A DNA stretch of 41,257 bases, from the NCBI GenBank assembly GCA_029219885.1, contig JAQXUH010000089.1, positions 1-41,257 of the forward strand. Direction: 5' to 3'. Position numbers and translations under genes: made by a program. The DNA is from Eubacteriales bacterium. GTDB taxonomy: Bacteria; Bacillota; Clostridia; Oscillospirales; Acutalibacteraceae. This document shows positions 1-8,099 of the stretch, piece after piece (position 1 is the first letter of the stretch; each line of letters opens with the position of its first letter). The notes under the pieces are model-generated. The model had not been told where the DNA came from. It saw nothing but the letters and a program-made list of their open reading frames with translations, and did not search any database.

Positions 1-91
1 TGATTTTACCGGTACCTGCGTAAACACGTACACGAGCTACAGATTCTTTTCTTCTGCCTGTACCGTAGAAATATGGATTAGTTTCATACAT
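1..91 (-). CDS. rpsI: 30S ribosomal protein S9 (partial, N-terminus only)
   Basis: The first 30 codons of small-subunit protein S9 are visible; the rest lies beyond the left edge. The N-terminus contains YGTGRRKESVARVRVYAGTG, the classic S9 start, whose family places a long basic tail in the ribosomal decoding centre. ATG at 91 is preceded by AGGAGGT (101-107, minus strand) at good spacing. It lies 17 nt after the rplM stop, so it is the second gene of the usual rplM-rpsI operon, transcribed from the rplM promoter. Confidence 0.95.
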   Translation of the reverse strand, partial: MYETNPYFYGTGRRKESVARVRVYAGTGKI

Positions 92-108
92 AACTCAGAT
101 ACCTCCTG

Positions 109-537
109 TTAAATTTCGTAAGCTTCAGGCTTCTGAGCCTCGTGCTTGTGGTCTGCGCCCTTATAGATGTGGCATCTTGTGAGCTGCTTTCTGCCGAGTG
201 TAGTATCAGGAATCATACCCTTTACTGCAAGCTTCATAGCAAAGTCGCTCTTCTCTGCCATAAGAGTTCCATACTTAACTTCCTTAAGGTTACCGATATA
301 ACCTGTGTGATGCTGATAAAGCTTCTTGTTAAGCTTGTCGCCTGTAAGAACAGCCTTGTCTGTGTTTACAATGATAACGAAATCACCGCAGTCTACGTTT
401 GGTGTGAAGATTGGCTTATGCTTACCTCTGAGAAGAACAGCAGCTTCAGCAGCTACACGTCCGAGAGGCTTGTCAGCAGCGTCAATAACATACCACTTAC
501 GCTCGATTTCGTCAGCTTTTGGCATAAATGTTGACAT
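109..537 (-). CDS. rplM: 50S ribosomal protein L13
   Basis: Large-subunit protein L13, 142 aa, which binds 23S rRNA early in assembly. Recognisable family segments are MSTFMPKADEIERKWYVIDA at the start, LGRVAAEAAVLLRGKHKP, and DCGDFVIIVN. The frame stays open upstream to position 612, but ATG 537 is chosen because it has a GGAGG site about 8 nt upstream (minus strand) and matches the family N-terminus; the extension would run through the promoter. First gene of the operon with rpsI. The leader of about 37 nt is too short for a structured L13 leader RNA. Confidence 0.97.
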   Translation of the reverse strand: MSTFMPKADEIERKWYVIDAADKPLGRVAAEAAVLLRGKHKPIFTPNVDCGDFVIIVNTDKAVLTGDKLNKKLYQHHTGYIGNLKEVKYGTLMAEKSDFAMKLAVKGMIPDTTLGRKQLTRCHIYKGADHKHEAQKPEAYEI

Positions 538-580
538 AATCAATATCCTCCGTAAATTATTCTTTTTCGTTTGCTCGAAT

Positions 581-609
581 ATAATAACATAGAGAAAAAG
601 GATAGTCAA
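581..609 (-). promoter_or_regulatory. Promoter of rplM-rpsI
   Basis: On the minus strand TTGACT (604-609), a 17-bp spacer and TATTAT (581-586). The start point would be near 574, about 37 nt before the rplM start. Confidence 0.8.
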
Positions 610-640
610 CAAAAATTTTCAATAATTTTTAAAAATCAAG

Positions 641-669
641 TTGCTTTCTCTCAAAAACTCACTTATTCT
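641..669 (+). promoter_or_regulatory. Possible promoter of the small gene at 722
   Basis: TTGCTT (641-646), 17-bp spacer, TATTCT (664-669) in an AT-rich stretch. A plausible but weak match; no other promoter is seen before the small gene. Confidence 0.4.
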
Positions 670-721
670 CACTTATTCTATCAATATTCTAATTTATTAT
701 TTACAAAAATGAGGTGGTTTT

Positions 722-919
722 TTGGACGGTTGTTCCTTGAATTTGACAGTTTCGGCTCTTGCCTGTGCCATTGCAAAGGGCAAAAGCGAAAAAGATATAT
801 CCCTTTTGGCAGTTTTGTTTACGCAGTTAGGGGACTCTCTTGCTACAATTGCCGCAGGTAATGCCATTTGCTGTGACGATAATTCCCATAAAGGCGAAGA
901 TACACTAAATATAACTTGA
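722..919 (+). CDS. Small conserved protein, DUF6774-like
   Basis: A 65-aa protein starting with TTG at 722, just after GAGGTGG (710-716). Residues include LACAIAKGKS, then LAVLFTQLGDSLATIAAGNA, then a short tail with two adjacent cysteines. The pattern of an ACAIA segment followed by LLA...QLGD.LATIA resembles the small Firmicutes family DUF6774; this is from memory, not a search. No signal peptide is apparent; the middle is hydrophobic but not a clear membrane span. Function is unknown. The stop overlaps the -35 box of the metF promoter, so the gene is probably transcribed separately and reads into the metF unit. Confidence 0.65.
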   Translation: MDGCSLNLTVSALACAIAKGKSEKDISLLAVLFTQLGDSLATIAAGNAICCDDNSHKGEDTLNIT

Positions 920-944
920 ATTCCTACTAAAACAGTAGTATAAT
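916..944 (+). promoter_or_regulatory. Promoter of the metF-metH operon
   Basis: TTGAAT (916-921), 17-bp spacer, TATAAT (939-944). Predicted start near 951 leaves a leader of about 28 nt, too short for an S-box (SAM) riboswitch or T-box. The -35 box overlaps the stop codon of the preceding small gene. Confidence 0.8.
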
Positions 945-978
945 ATTCCCTGTAAAAATTATAGGTGGTATAGATATT

Positions 979-1851
979 ATGAAAATAAGTGAAATATTAA
1001 ATAATAAAAAAGTAACAGTTTCCTTTGAAATTTTTCCTCCAAAGGAGTGGGCAAAAATTGCAGACACCAAGGCTGTTATAAAGGAAATGGTTAAGGATAA
1101 GCCTGCATTTATGAGCGTAACCTATGGTGCGGCAGGTACAAAAAGCGGTTATACAACAGAGATTGCAAACGCAGTTAAGGAGGGCGGAGTAACTCCTCTT
1201 TCCCACCTTACCTGCCTGACCTCTACTAAGGAAAAAATCAATTCCGTTCTTGACGAGTGGGAAGAAAACGGCATCGAAAATGTACTCGCTCTTCGCGGAG
1301 ATATTCCGAAAGATTTTGAAATGAGCGAAAATCAGTATTACCATAACGCTTACGAGCTTGTAAACGAGATTAAAGCAAGAGGTAAGTTCTGTGTAGGCGG
1401 TGCCTGCTATCCTGAAATTCATCCTGAGTCACCAAACAGGGTAGAGGATATTGCTCATCTTAAGGAAAAGGTTGACTGCGGTGTAGACTTCCTTACAACA
1501 CAGATGTTTTTTGACAACGAGAAGTTTTACGACTTCCGTGAAATGTGTGCTATTAAGGAAATCAACGTTCCTATTATTGCAGGTATAATGCCGATTACAA
1601 ACGCAAAGCAGATTAAGAGAAGTGTTGAGCTTTCCAACTGCTCACTTCCAAAGAAGTTTCAGAAGATTATGGAGCGTTTCGGCGATAATCCTGACGCAAT
1701 GAAGCAGGCAGGAATTATTTATGCTACCGAGCAGATTATAGATTTAATGGCAAACGGCGTAAATAATATTCATATCTACACTATGAACAAGCCTGATGTG
1801 GCACATAAAATTATGGAAGGACTTTCTTGCATTATAAATGAACAGGACTGA
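979..1851 (+). CDS. metF: 5,10-methylenetetrahydrofolate reductase
   Basis: Cytosolic flavoenzyme reducing 5,10-methylene-THF to 5-methyl-THF, the methyl donor for MetH. 290 aa, the normal length of the bacterial TIM-barrel enzyme. Family motifs: SFEIFPPKEW near the N-terminus, with Glu17 at the catalytic glutamate position; SVTYGAAGT; ALRGDIP; GGACYPEIHPE; TTQMFFDN; and GIMPITN. ATG 979 follows AGGTGG (963-968). First gene of a compact operon; its last 14 nt overlap the following reactivation-domain gene, and metH follows that, which fixes its role in methionine synthesis. No catalytic residue seems to be missing. Confidence 0.95.
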   Translation: MKISEILNNKKVTVSFEIFPPKEWAKIADTKAVIKEMVKDKPAFMSVTYGAAGTKSGYTTEIANAVKEGGVTPLSHLTCLTSTKEKINSVLDEWEENGIENVLALRGDIPKDFEMSENQYYHNAYELVNEIKARGKFCVGGACYPEIHPESPNRVEDIAHLKEKVDCGVDFLTTQMFFDNEKFYDFREMCAIKEINVPIIAGIMPITNAKQIKRSVELSNCSLPKKFQKIMERFGDNPDAMKQAGIIYATEQIIDLMANGVNNIHIYTMNKPDVAHKIMEGLSCIINEQD

Positions 1852-2395
1852 AATTCTCCATTATCTCAGAACATCGTCAAAAACAGATGACGAAAGGCTT
1901 TTGTCCCTTATTGATGAATGCTGTGACGAGGTAAACCGCTGTGTTAAGCCCAAAACCATACACAGAATTTTTGACTGTACTGTTACTGAAAATGAGCTGA
2001 TTATCGGCGATTATGTTTTCAGCAGCAAAAGACTTGCAAAAAATCTTGCAGGCTGTAAAAAAGTGTGCGTTTTCGGTGCAACTCTCGGTACTGAATGTGA
2101 CAGACTTTTGAGAACTTATTCGGCAACGGATATTACAAGGACTGCGGTGCTTCAGGCTTGCCTTGCATCTAAGATTGAAGAGGTATGCGACAGCCTTGAG
2201 GACACCTTGAAAGCACAGGGGATGACCTTGAGACAGCGTTATTCACCGGGATATTTTGACCTTGATATAACGGAAAACAAAAAAATATTTGAACTTATGG
2301 ATATAACAAAGCGTATCGGACTTACTCTGACAGACACCTGCCAGATGGTGCCTACCAAGTCGGTTACAGCTTTTATAGGAATTGAAAATGATTAG
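1838..2395 (+). CDS. Stand-alone methionine synthase reactivation (AdoMet-binding) domain protein
   Basis: 185-aa protein corresponding to the C-terminal activation domain of cobalamin-dependent MetH, which binds S-adenosylmethionine and allows oxidised cob(II)alamin to be reductively remethylated. The diagnostic stretch is RQRYSPGYFDL (Arg-x-x-x-Pro-Gly-Tyr AdoMet site), followed by KRIGLTLTDTCQMVPTKSVT, which matches the family pattern of a Pro-Ser/Thr-Lys-Ser segment near the end. It starts inside metF (14-nt overlap) and overlaps metH by 8 nt, so translation of the three is coupled. The MetH encoded next lacks this domain, so the two proteins together make a complete enzyme. Confidence 0.88.
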   Translation: MNRTEILHYLRTSSKTDDERLLSLIDECCDEVNRCVKPKTIHRIFDCTVTENELIIGDYVFSSKRLAKNLAGCKKVCVFGATLGTECDRLLRTYSATDITRTAVLQACLASKIEEVCDSLEDTLKAQGMTLRQRYSPGYFDLDITENKKIFELMDITKRIGLTLTDTCQMVPTKSVTAFIGIEND

Positions 2396-4697
2396 ATTTT
2401 TTGACGGCGGAATGGGCAGTATGCTCAATCTATCAGCAGGCGAACTGCCTGAAAAACTTAATATTACTCAGCCTGAAAGAGTTTTTGCAGTGCATAAAGC
2501 ATATGCCGAGGCAGGTGCAGAATTTATTACTGCAAATACTTTCGGTGCAAATTCTCTTAAGTATGATAATGTTGACGAAATTGTTAAGGCCGGCGTTTCT
2601 CTTGCTAAAAAGGCAGGCAAAAAGGTTGCTCTTGACTTAGGACCTACAGGCAAGCTTTTAAAGCCTATGGGCGACCTTGATTTTGAAAAGGCTGTAGAAC
2701 TTTACGCTGAGGTTGTAAACGCAGGCAAGGCCGACAGCGATGTAGTTATTATTGAAACTATGAGCGACACCTACGAGCTTAAGGCGGCAGTTCTTGCAGT
2801 TAAGGAAAACTGCGACCTGCCTGTTATTGCGTCAATGATTTTTGACGAAAAGGGCAGACTTCTTACAGGCGGTGACGTTCAGTCAGCGGCAGCAATGCTT
2901 GAGGGACTCGGCGTTGATGTTATCGGCTTTAACTGCGGTTTAGGACCAAAGCAGATGATACCGCTTTTGAAGGAACTCAGGGAGCATACCTCACTTCCTA
3001 TTATGGTAATGCCGAATGCAGGACTTCCTGAATCTGTTGACGGCAAAACCGTTTATAATGTTTCACCTGAGGAATTTGCACAGGATATGCTTGAGATTGC
3101 AAAAATCGGCGTGTCATATCTCGGCGGCTGCTGCGGTACTACTCCTGAGCATATTAAAAAAATGATAGAGTTTTGCGGTGATATTCCTGATTCTGTTCCT
3201 GAAAAGAAGAACAAAACTGTTGTTTCTTCCTATTCATCTGCCGTAGAAATCGGACAGGTGCCTGTAATTATCGGCGAAAGAATTAACCCGACAGGTAAAA
3301 AACTCTTCAAAGAGGCTCTCAGAAATAACGATATCGACTATATAATCAAAGAGGGAATTGCTCAAAAGGAAAAGGGTGCTCACATTCTTGATGTCAATGT
3401 GGGACTTCCTGAAATTGACGAGGTTGAAATGCTTTCAACCGCAGTATTTAACCTGCAAAGTGTTCTTTCTCTCCCTCTCCAGCTTGACTCATCAAATGCA
3501 CAGGCACTTGAAAAAGCAATGCGTATTTATAACGGCAAGGCAATGATTAACTCTGTAAATGGCAAGCAGAAATCAATGGACGAGATTTTCCCGCTTGTTA
3601 AAAAGTACGGCGGCGTAGTTGTCTGCCTTTGCCTTGACGAAAACGGTATTCCTGAAACGGCACAGGGCAGAATTGATATTGCAAAGAAGATTATCAAAAC
3701 CGCCGAGGAATACGGAATTGAGAAAAAAGATTTAGTTGTTGACGCACTTACAATGACTATTTCTACCGACAAGAACAACGCAATTGAAACCCTTAAGGCA
3801 GTAAATTATATAAGAAACGAGCTTGGCGTAGGTACTGTTTTGGGCGTGTCAAATATCAGCTTCGGTCTGCCGAAGAGAGAGGCAATCAATACTGCTTTCT
3901 TTACTTTAGCACTTCAAAACGGACTTTCAGCAGGTATCATAAATCCTCTCAGCGAGGGTATGATGAACGCTTATTACTCATTTAATGCACTTTCAGGCTT
4001 TGATGATAACTGCACCAAATATATTGAGTCGGTTACTGCAACTCAAACTGCAACTGCCGTATCTTCCGAGCTTGATTTGAAAAGTGCTATCATAAAGGGA
4101 CAGCGTAGTGACGCGGGAATTTGTGCAAAAAAGCTTCTTAATGACATTTCCGCTATGGAGGTTATAAATCAGTATATTATCCCTGCACTTGATGTTGTTG
4201 GCGACGGCTTTGAAAAAAATAAAATCTTTCTGCCGCAGCTTCTTATGAGTGCCGATTCCGCACAGGAGGCCTTTGACGTTATTAAGGCTCATATGACCGT
4301 AACAGGCGAAAAGGCTGAGAAAGGTCACAAGGTTGTTATCGCAACAGTTGAGGGCGATATTCATGATATCGGCAAGAACATAGTCAAGGTGCTGATGTCA
4401 AATTATGGCTTTGATATGATAGATTTGGGCAAGGATGTTAAGTGCGAAAAGGTACTTGAAGCTGTTATAGAAAACGACTGCAAGCTTGTCGGCCTTTCAG
4501 CACTTATGACAACAACTGTTCCTAATATGGAAAAAACTATTAAGCTTATCCACGATAATACAGACGCTAAGGTGTTTGTAGGCGGAGCAGTTCTTACAAA
4601 ATCGTATGCCCAAATGATAAATGCCGACTATTACGCAAAGGACGCTATGGAAAGTGTCAGAATTGCCAAAGAATTTTTCGGAGGTGACGGGCAATGA
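2388..4697 (+). CDS. metH: Cobalamin-dependent methionine synthase (lacking activation domain)
   Basis: Transfers the methyl group of 5-methyl-THF to homocysteine through methylcobalamin. 769 aa against about 1200 for the full-length enzyme. Domains in order: homocysteine/zinc barrel (about 1-270, zinc ligands Cys183 in GFNCG and Cys248/Cys249 in GGCCGTTP); pterin-binding barrel (about 290-550, starting IIGERINPTGKK); cobalamin cap helices (about 560-640); and B12-binding Rossmann domain with EGDIHDIGKNIV, His659 being the lower cobalt ligand. The C-terminal AdoMet domain is absent and is supplied by the gene just upstream. ATG 2388 is preferred to a TTG two codons earlier because the protein then begins MIRFFDGGMG like the family. 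Confidence 0.95.
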   Translation: MIRFFDGGMGSMLNLSAGELPEKLNITQPERVFAVHKAYAEAGAEFITANTFGANSLKYDNVDEIVKAGVSLAKKAGKKVALDLGPTGKLLKPMGDLDFEKAVELYAEVVNAGKADSDVVIIETMSDTYELKAAVLAVKENCDLPVIASMIFDEKGRLLTGGDVQSAAAMLEGLGVDVIGFNCGLGPKQMIPLLKELREHTSLPIMVMPNAGLPESVDGKTVYNVSPEEFAQDMLEIAKIGVSYLGGCCGTTPEHIKKMIEFCGDIPDSVPEKKNKTVVSSYSSAVEIGQVPVIIGERINPTGKKLFKEALRNNDIDYIIKEGIAQKEKGAHILDVNVGLPEIDEVEMLSTAVFNLQSVLSLPLQLDSSNAQALEKAMRIYNGKAMINSVNGKQKSMDEIFPLVKKYGGVVVCLCLDENGIPETAQGRIDIAKKIIKTAEEYGIEKKDLVVDALTMTISTDKNNAIETLKAVNYIRNELGVGTVLGVSNISFGLPKREAINTAFFTLALQNGLSAGIINPLSEGMMNAYYSFNALSGFDDNCTKYIESVTATQTATAVSSELDLKSAIIKGQRSDAGICAKKLLNDISAMEVINQYIIPALDVVGDGFEKNKIFLPQLLMSADSAQEAFDVIKAHMTVTGEKAEKGHKVVIATVEGDIHDIGKNIVKVLMSNYGFDMIDLGKDVKCEKVLEAVIENDCKLVGLSALMTTTVPNMEKTIKLIHDNTDAKVFVGGAVLTKSYAQMINADYYAKDAMESVRIAKEFFGGDGQ

Positions 4698-5086
4698 TGG
4701 TTTCCACAAAGGGCAGGTACGCTCTCAGAATTATGATTGACCTTGCCGAAAACGGACAGAACAGTCCTGTTTCTCTCAAGGATATTGCCGAGAGAGAGGA
4801 TATAGGAATTAAATATCTCGAAATCATTGTGGCGTCTCTTAATAAAAACGGACTTCTTGAAAGCGTAAGAGGTAAAAACGGCGGATATAAACTCAACAAG
4901 CGACCTGAGGAATATTCAATTTCTTCAATACTCAATGCAGCAGAGGGAAGTCTCGCTCCTGTTGCCTGTGTTGAAACTGACAGCTGTGAAAATGCTCATT
5001 GCTGTAAAACCTACACTCTGTGGAAAGAGCTTGATGATGTTATTGAAAATTTCCTTTCTTCCAAAACATTAGCTGATATAATTTGA
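4694..5086 (+). CDS. Rrf2/IscR-family transcriptional regulator
   Basis: 130-aa winged-helix regulator. The N-terminus MMVSTKGRYALRIMIDLAEN and the helix-turn-helix region SLKDIAEREDIGIKYLEIIV are typical of Rrf2 proteins. The C-terminal half carries Cys92, Cys98, Cys103 and Cys104; the first, second and last coincide with the Fe-S ligands of E. coli IscR (92, 98, 104), while the IscR histidine 107 is Tyr here. This suggests an iron-sulphur or redox sensor rather than a cysteine-free CymR type. ATG overlaps the metH stop by 4 nt (ATGA), with GAGGTGA (4681-4687) inside metH. Position in the methionine operon suggests control of sulphur or one-carbon genes, but targets are unknown. Confidence 0.88.
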   Translation: MMVSTKGRYALRIMIDLAENGQNSPVSLKDIAEREDIGIKYLEIIVASLNKNGLLESVRGKNGGYKLNKRPEEYSISSILNAAEGSLAPVACVETDSCENAHCCKTYTLWKELDDVIENFLSSKTLADII

Positions 5087-5095
5087 GGTATTTGT

Positions 5096-6118
5096 ATGGA
5101 ATATGATAATAAAAAATTCAAGGATGAATTTATAAGTATTATTAAAAGCGAAAGCCCTTCAAATATTCTTTTCGTTTCAAGCAAGGAATATGACCGATAC
5201 GGTTACAGACAGGCACTTGACGAAAACGGCTTTAAGTCAGTTGCTTTTACGGAATTTGAGCCTTGCCCTGAGGTGAGCTCTGTTAATAAAGGCATTGATG
5301 TTATGAAAGATGAAAACTGCGATTTTATCGTTGCAGTAGGCGGCGGAAGTGCTATGGATGTTGCCAAGGGAATTAAATATTATTCTCAGGCTGATATTAA
5401 AATTCTTGCCGTTCCCACAACTGCCGGCACAGGAGCAGAGGTAACTCGCTTTGCCGTTCTTTACAACAATGCCGACAAGCAGTCTGTAAGAAGCTTTGAC
5501 ATTATTCCCGAATATCAGGTGTTTGACTTCACCACGCTGAAATCTCTTCCTTTTAATCAAAGAGTAGTAACTGCTCTTGATGCGTTCTGCCACAGCGTCG
5601 AGGCGTATTGGTCAAAGAACGCAACAGACGAAAGCAGAGATTATTCAGCCGAGGCTCTTGAGCTTTTTGCTGATAATTTTGAGAGATTTTTAGATGATGA
5701 CGCAGATACATATGAGCCCATGATGAAATGCAGTGAGCTTGCAGGCAGAGCAATCAATATTGCACAGACAACCTCTCCTCACGCTTTCAGCTACAAGCTC
5801 CATAAGCTTAAGGGCTTTTATCACGGACAGGCGGTTGCTGTATGTCTTGCGTATATCTGGAAATATATGCTTGAAAATTGTCCCACAGCAGAGCTTGAAA
5901 TTCTCTTGGCGGAAACTGAAGTGATAACAGGCTTTACACCTGACAGCTTTATTTCACTTCTTGAAAAGTATCATCTGACCGACAATCTTAATATGACGGC
6001 GGCGGAATTTGACGAAACCGTAAACGGTGTAAATATCGACCGTATTGCAAATAATCCTATGCCGTTTACTGCCGAGGATATTAAAAATATTTACTCCTCA
6101 TTTATTACAGTAGAATAA
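5096..6118 (+). CDS. Iron-containing alcohol dehydrogenase, phosphonoacetaldehyde-reductase-like
   Basis: 340-aa group III (Fe-dependent) NAD(P)H alcohol dehydrogenase. Seen: cofactor loop VGGGSAMDVAKG (82-92), PTTAGTGAEVT (107-117), metal ligands Asp162 and His166 in DAFCHSVEAYW, and two further histidines in TTSPHAFSYKL and FYHGQAVAV. The combination FAVLYN, EAYWSKNATDESR and AINIAQTTSPHAFSYKL, plus short length, recalls the hydroxyethylphosphonate dehydrogenase (phosphonoacetaldehyde reductase) subgroup, but no PEP mutase or other phosphonate gene is in the window, so the substrate is open. Starts 9 nt after the rrf2 stop (SD TGAGGT); last gene of the metF operon, followed by a terminator. 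Confidence 0.85.
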   Translation: MEYDNKKFKDEFISIIKSESPSNILFVSSKEYDRYGYRQALDENGFKSVAFTEFEPCPEVSSVNKGIDVMKDENCDFIVAVGGGSAMDVAKGIKYYSQADIKILAVPTTAGTGAEVTRFAVLYNNADKQSVRSFDIIPEYQVFDFTTLKSLPFNQRVVTALDAFCHSVEAYWSKNATDESRDYSAEALELFADNFERFLDDDADTYEPMMKCSELAGRAINIAQTTSPHAFSYKLHKLKGFYHGQAVAVCLAYIWKYMLENCPTAELEILLAETEVITGFTPDSFISLLEKYHLTDNLNMTAAEFDETVNGVNIDRIANNPMPFTAEDIKNIYSSFITVE

Positions 6119-6124
6119 TTTTTT

Positions 6125-6154
6125 AAGCCTTCTCAATTCGGGAAGGCTTGTTTT
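6125..6154 (+). terminator. Intrinsic terminator after the metF-adh operon
   Basis: 8-bp stem AAGCCTTC/GAAGGCTT (6125-6132 with 6142-6149), 9-nt loop, then GTTTTG. Confidence 0.65.
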
Positions 6155-6184
6155 GTGTCATTATCTGTTTTTCATACATATAAT
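6155..6184 (+). promoter_or_regulatory. Possible asnB promoter with very short leader
   Basis: TATAAT at 6179-6184 with a partial -35 GTGTCA at 6155-6160 (18-bp spacer). The start would fall near 6191, inside the ribosome site, leaving only about 11 nt of leader. Confidence 0.4.
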
Positions 6185-6201
6185 ATTCAGAGGTGACTTA
6201 T

Positions 6202-8025
6202 ATGTGCGGAATAGCAGGAATTATATCAAGTGACATAGATTTAAGAGGCGAAAAGCCACTTGTAGAAAAAATCAGCGACACTCTTAAAATGCGAGGTCCT
6301 GACGCAAAGGGTGAGTATATCACCGCCGATACCGCTTTGATTCACAGACGGCTTTCTGTAATTGATGTTGAGCGAGGAGCCCAGCCAATGAGTTTCGGCA
6401 AATATGTAATTGTATACAATGGTGAGCTTTATAATACTGATGAGGTCAGGGATGAGCTTAAATCTTTCGGCTACACCTTTGAAACTCATTGCGATACAGA
6501 GGTTGTGCTGAAAGCCTATGACAAATGGAAAGAGGACAGCGTTAAAAAGCTCAACGGAATATTTGCCTACGCAGTCTATGATAAAAAGGAAAAAAGCCTT
6601 TTTGCCGTTCGTGACAGAATAGGCGTTAAGCCGTTATTTTACAGCCAAAAGAAAAGTCTTTTTGCCTTTGCAAGCAGAATAAAAAGTCTGCTTTGCATAC
6701 CGCAAATCAGGAGCGTTGTAGGTGAAGACGGACTTAACGAGATATTTATGCTCGGACCTTCAAAAACAATGGGCAATGCGATTTTTAAGGACATTAAGGA
6801 GCTTGAGCCGGCACATTACCTGACCTATAAAAACGGCAGGCTTGACATAAAGCAGTATTGGTGCCTTACCGCTCAGGAGAATAACGAAACTGTCAAAGAG
6901 GCAACTGAACATACTTATGCACTTGTTAAAGACTCAATTGAACGTCAGCTCGTTTCCGATGTACCGCTTTCTGCATTTTTAAGCGGCGGTCTTGATTCGT
7001 CAATTATTTCAAAGATTGCGGCAGATAAATATGCAGAAAAGGGAAAGGTTTTTGATACCTATTCTGTTGACTATACTGACAACGATAAGTATTTTAAGAA
7101 AAGCCTGTTTCAGCCAAATAAGGACTCAGACTATATCGGTATGATGTCCGATTATATCGGCTCAAATCACCACAATGTTATTCTTGATAATGTTGCCGTT
7201 GCCGACGCTTTGGAGCAGGCGACAGATGCAAGAGGTGTGCCGGGCTTTGCCGATATTGATTCCTCACTTCTGCTGTTTTGCAAAGAGGTGAAGAAAGATT
7301 TTACCGTCTGCCTTTCAGGTGAGTGTGCCGACGAAATTTTCGGCGGATATCCTTGGTATCACAGAAAAGAAATACTTTTTGAGGACTGCTTTCCTTGGTC
7401 GAGAAGTACCGATGTCAGACGCAGTATTCTTTCTCCCGGCTTTCTTCCGAAAGGTGAGGAATACGCAAGAAACGCCTACGAGCAAACGCTGAAACAGACC
7501 TCCTATCTTGACGGCGAAAGTAATCTTGACAGGCGAATGAGGGAAATGTTTATCCTCAATCTCAACTGGTTTATGCAGACTCTTTTGGTGCGTAAGGATG
7601 TAATGAGTATGGAAAGCTCGCTGGAGGTTCGAGTTCCTTTCTGCGATTACCGTCTTGTGGAGTACGCCTACAATATGCCTTGGAGCATTAAAGCACTTGA
7701 CGGCAGGGAAAAGGGAATAGTCCGTAAGGCCTTTGAAAATGATTTGCCATATGAAATTGCCTGGAGAAAGAAAAGTCCTTATCCTAAAACCCACAATCCT
7801 GCATATTTTAAACGTGTATGCGAGCTTGCACAGGCTGTGTTTTATGACAGATCAACGCCTCTTTACGATTGGCTTGACCGTACTGCCGTTGAAATTTTGA
7901 TGAAAAATCCCGACTCCTTAACAGAGCCGTGGTACGGTCAGCTTATGCGTACACCACAGGTAATTTCTTACATTTATCAAATATATGTGTGGATAAAAAA
8001 ATACAAGGTTGAGTTTGAACTGTAA
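6202..8025 (+). CDS. asnB: Asparagine synthetase (glutamine-hydrolysing)
   Basis: 607-aa cytosolic enzyme converting aspartate, glutamine and ATP to asparagine, glutamate, AMP and PPi. ATG 6202 is chosen because it places the class-II glutaminase nucleophile directly after Met (MCGIAGII, Cys2), with AGAGGTGA just upstream; a GTG three codons earlier would bury it. Glutaminase domain residues: RGPDAKGEY, HRRLSVID, YNGELYN. Synthetase domain: PPi loop AFLSGGLDSSI and SGECADEIFGGYPWY. The C-terminal region holds VRVPFCDYRLVEYAYNMPW, as in AsnB. Monocistronic, with a terminator directly after it. Confidence 0.93.
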   Translation: MCGIAGIISSDIDLRGEKPLVEKISDTLKMRGPDAKGEYITADTALIHRRLSVIDVERGAQPMSFGKYVIVYNGELYNTDEVRDELKSFGYTFETHCDTEVVLKAYDKWKEDSVKKLNGIFAYAVYDKKEKSLFAVRDRIGVKPLFYSQKKSLFAFASRIKSLLCIPQIRSVVGEDGLNEIFMLGPSKTMGNAIFKDIKELEPAHYLTYKNGRLDIKQYWCLTAQENNETVKEATEHTYALVKDSIERQLVSDVPLSAFLSGGLDSSIISKIAADKYAEKGKVFDTYSVDYTDNDKYFKKSLFQPNKDSDYIGMMSDYIGSNHHNVILDNVAVADALEQATDARGVPGFADIDSSLLLFCKEVKKDFTVCLSGECADEIFGGYPWYHRKEILFEDCFPWSRSTDVRRSILSPGFLPKGEEYARNAYEQTLKQTSYLDGESNLDRRMREMFILNLNWFMQTLLVRKDVMSMESSLEVRVPFCDYRLVEYAYNMPWSIKALDGREKGIVRKAFENDLPYEIAWRKKSPYPKTHNPAYFKRVCELAQAVFYDRSTPLYDWLDRTAVEILMKNPDSLTEPWYGQLMRTPQVISYIYQIYVWIKKYKVEFEL

Positions 8026-8037
8026 TTATGTTATACT
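8009..8037 (+). promoter_or_regulatory. Promoter of the nitroreductase-GDPD unit
   Basis: TTGAGT (8009-8014), 17-bp spacer, TATACT (8032-8037), overlapping the end of asnB. The start near 8044 falls inside the 5' arm of the next terminator hairpin. Confidence 0.65.
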
Positions 8038-8038
8038 G

Positions 8039-8072
8039 ATAGCGTTAGGTGTTATGCTTAACGCTATTTTTT
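8039..8072 (+). terminator. Intrinsic terminator of asnB
   Basis: Perfect 9-bp stem ATAGCGTTA/TAACGCTAT (8039-8047 with 8059-8067), 11-nt loop, six T. Confidence 0.85.
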
Positions 8073-8099
8073 CTGTAAATCGGAACAGGGTGTAGATTT

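Noticed and set aside
538-612. N-terminal extension of L13 and an L13 leader RNA
   Set aside because: The extension would translate the promoter region, and the predicted leader is only about 37 nt.
945-978. SAM riboswitch or T-box before metF
   Set aside because: The leader is about 28 nt; no room for either. The same reasoning excludes T-boxes before proS and asnB.
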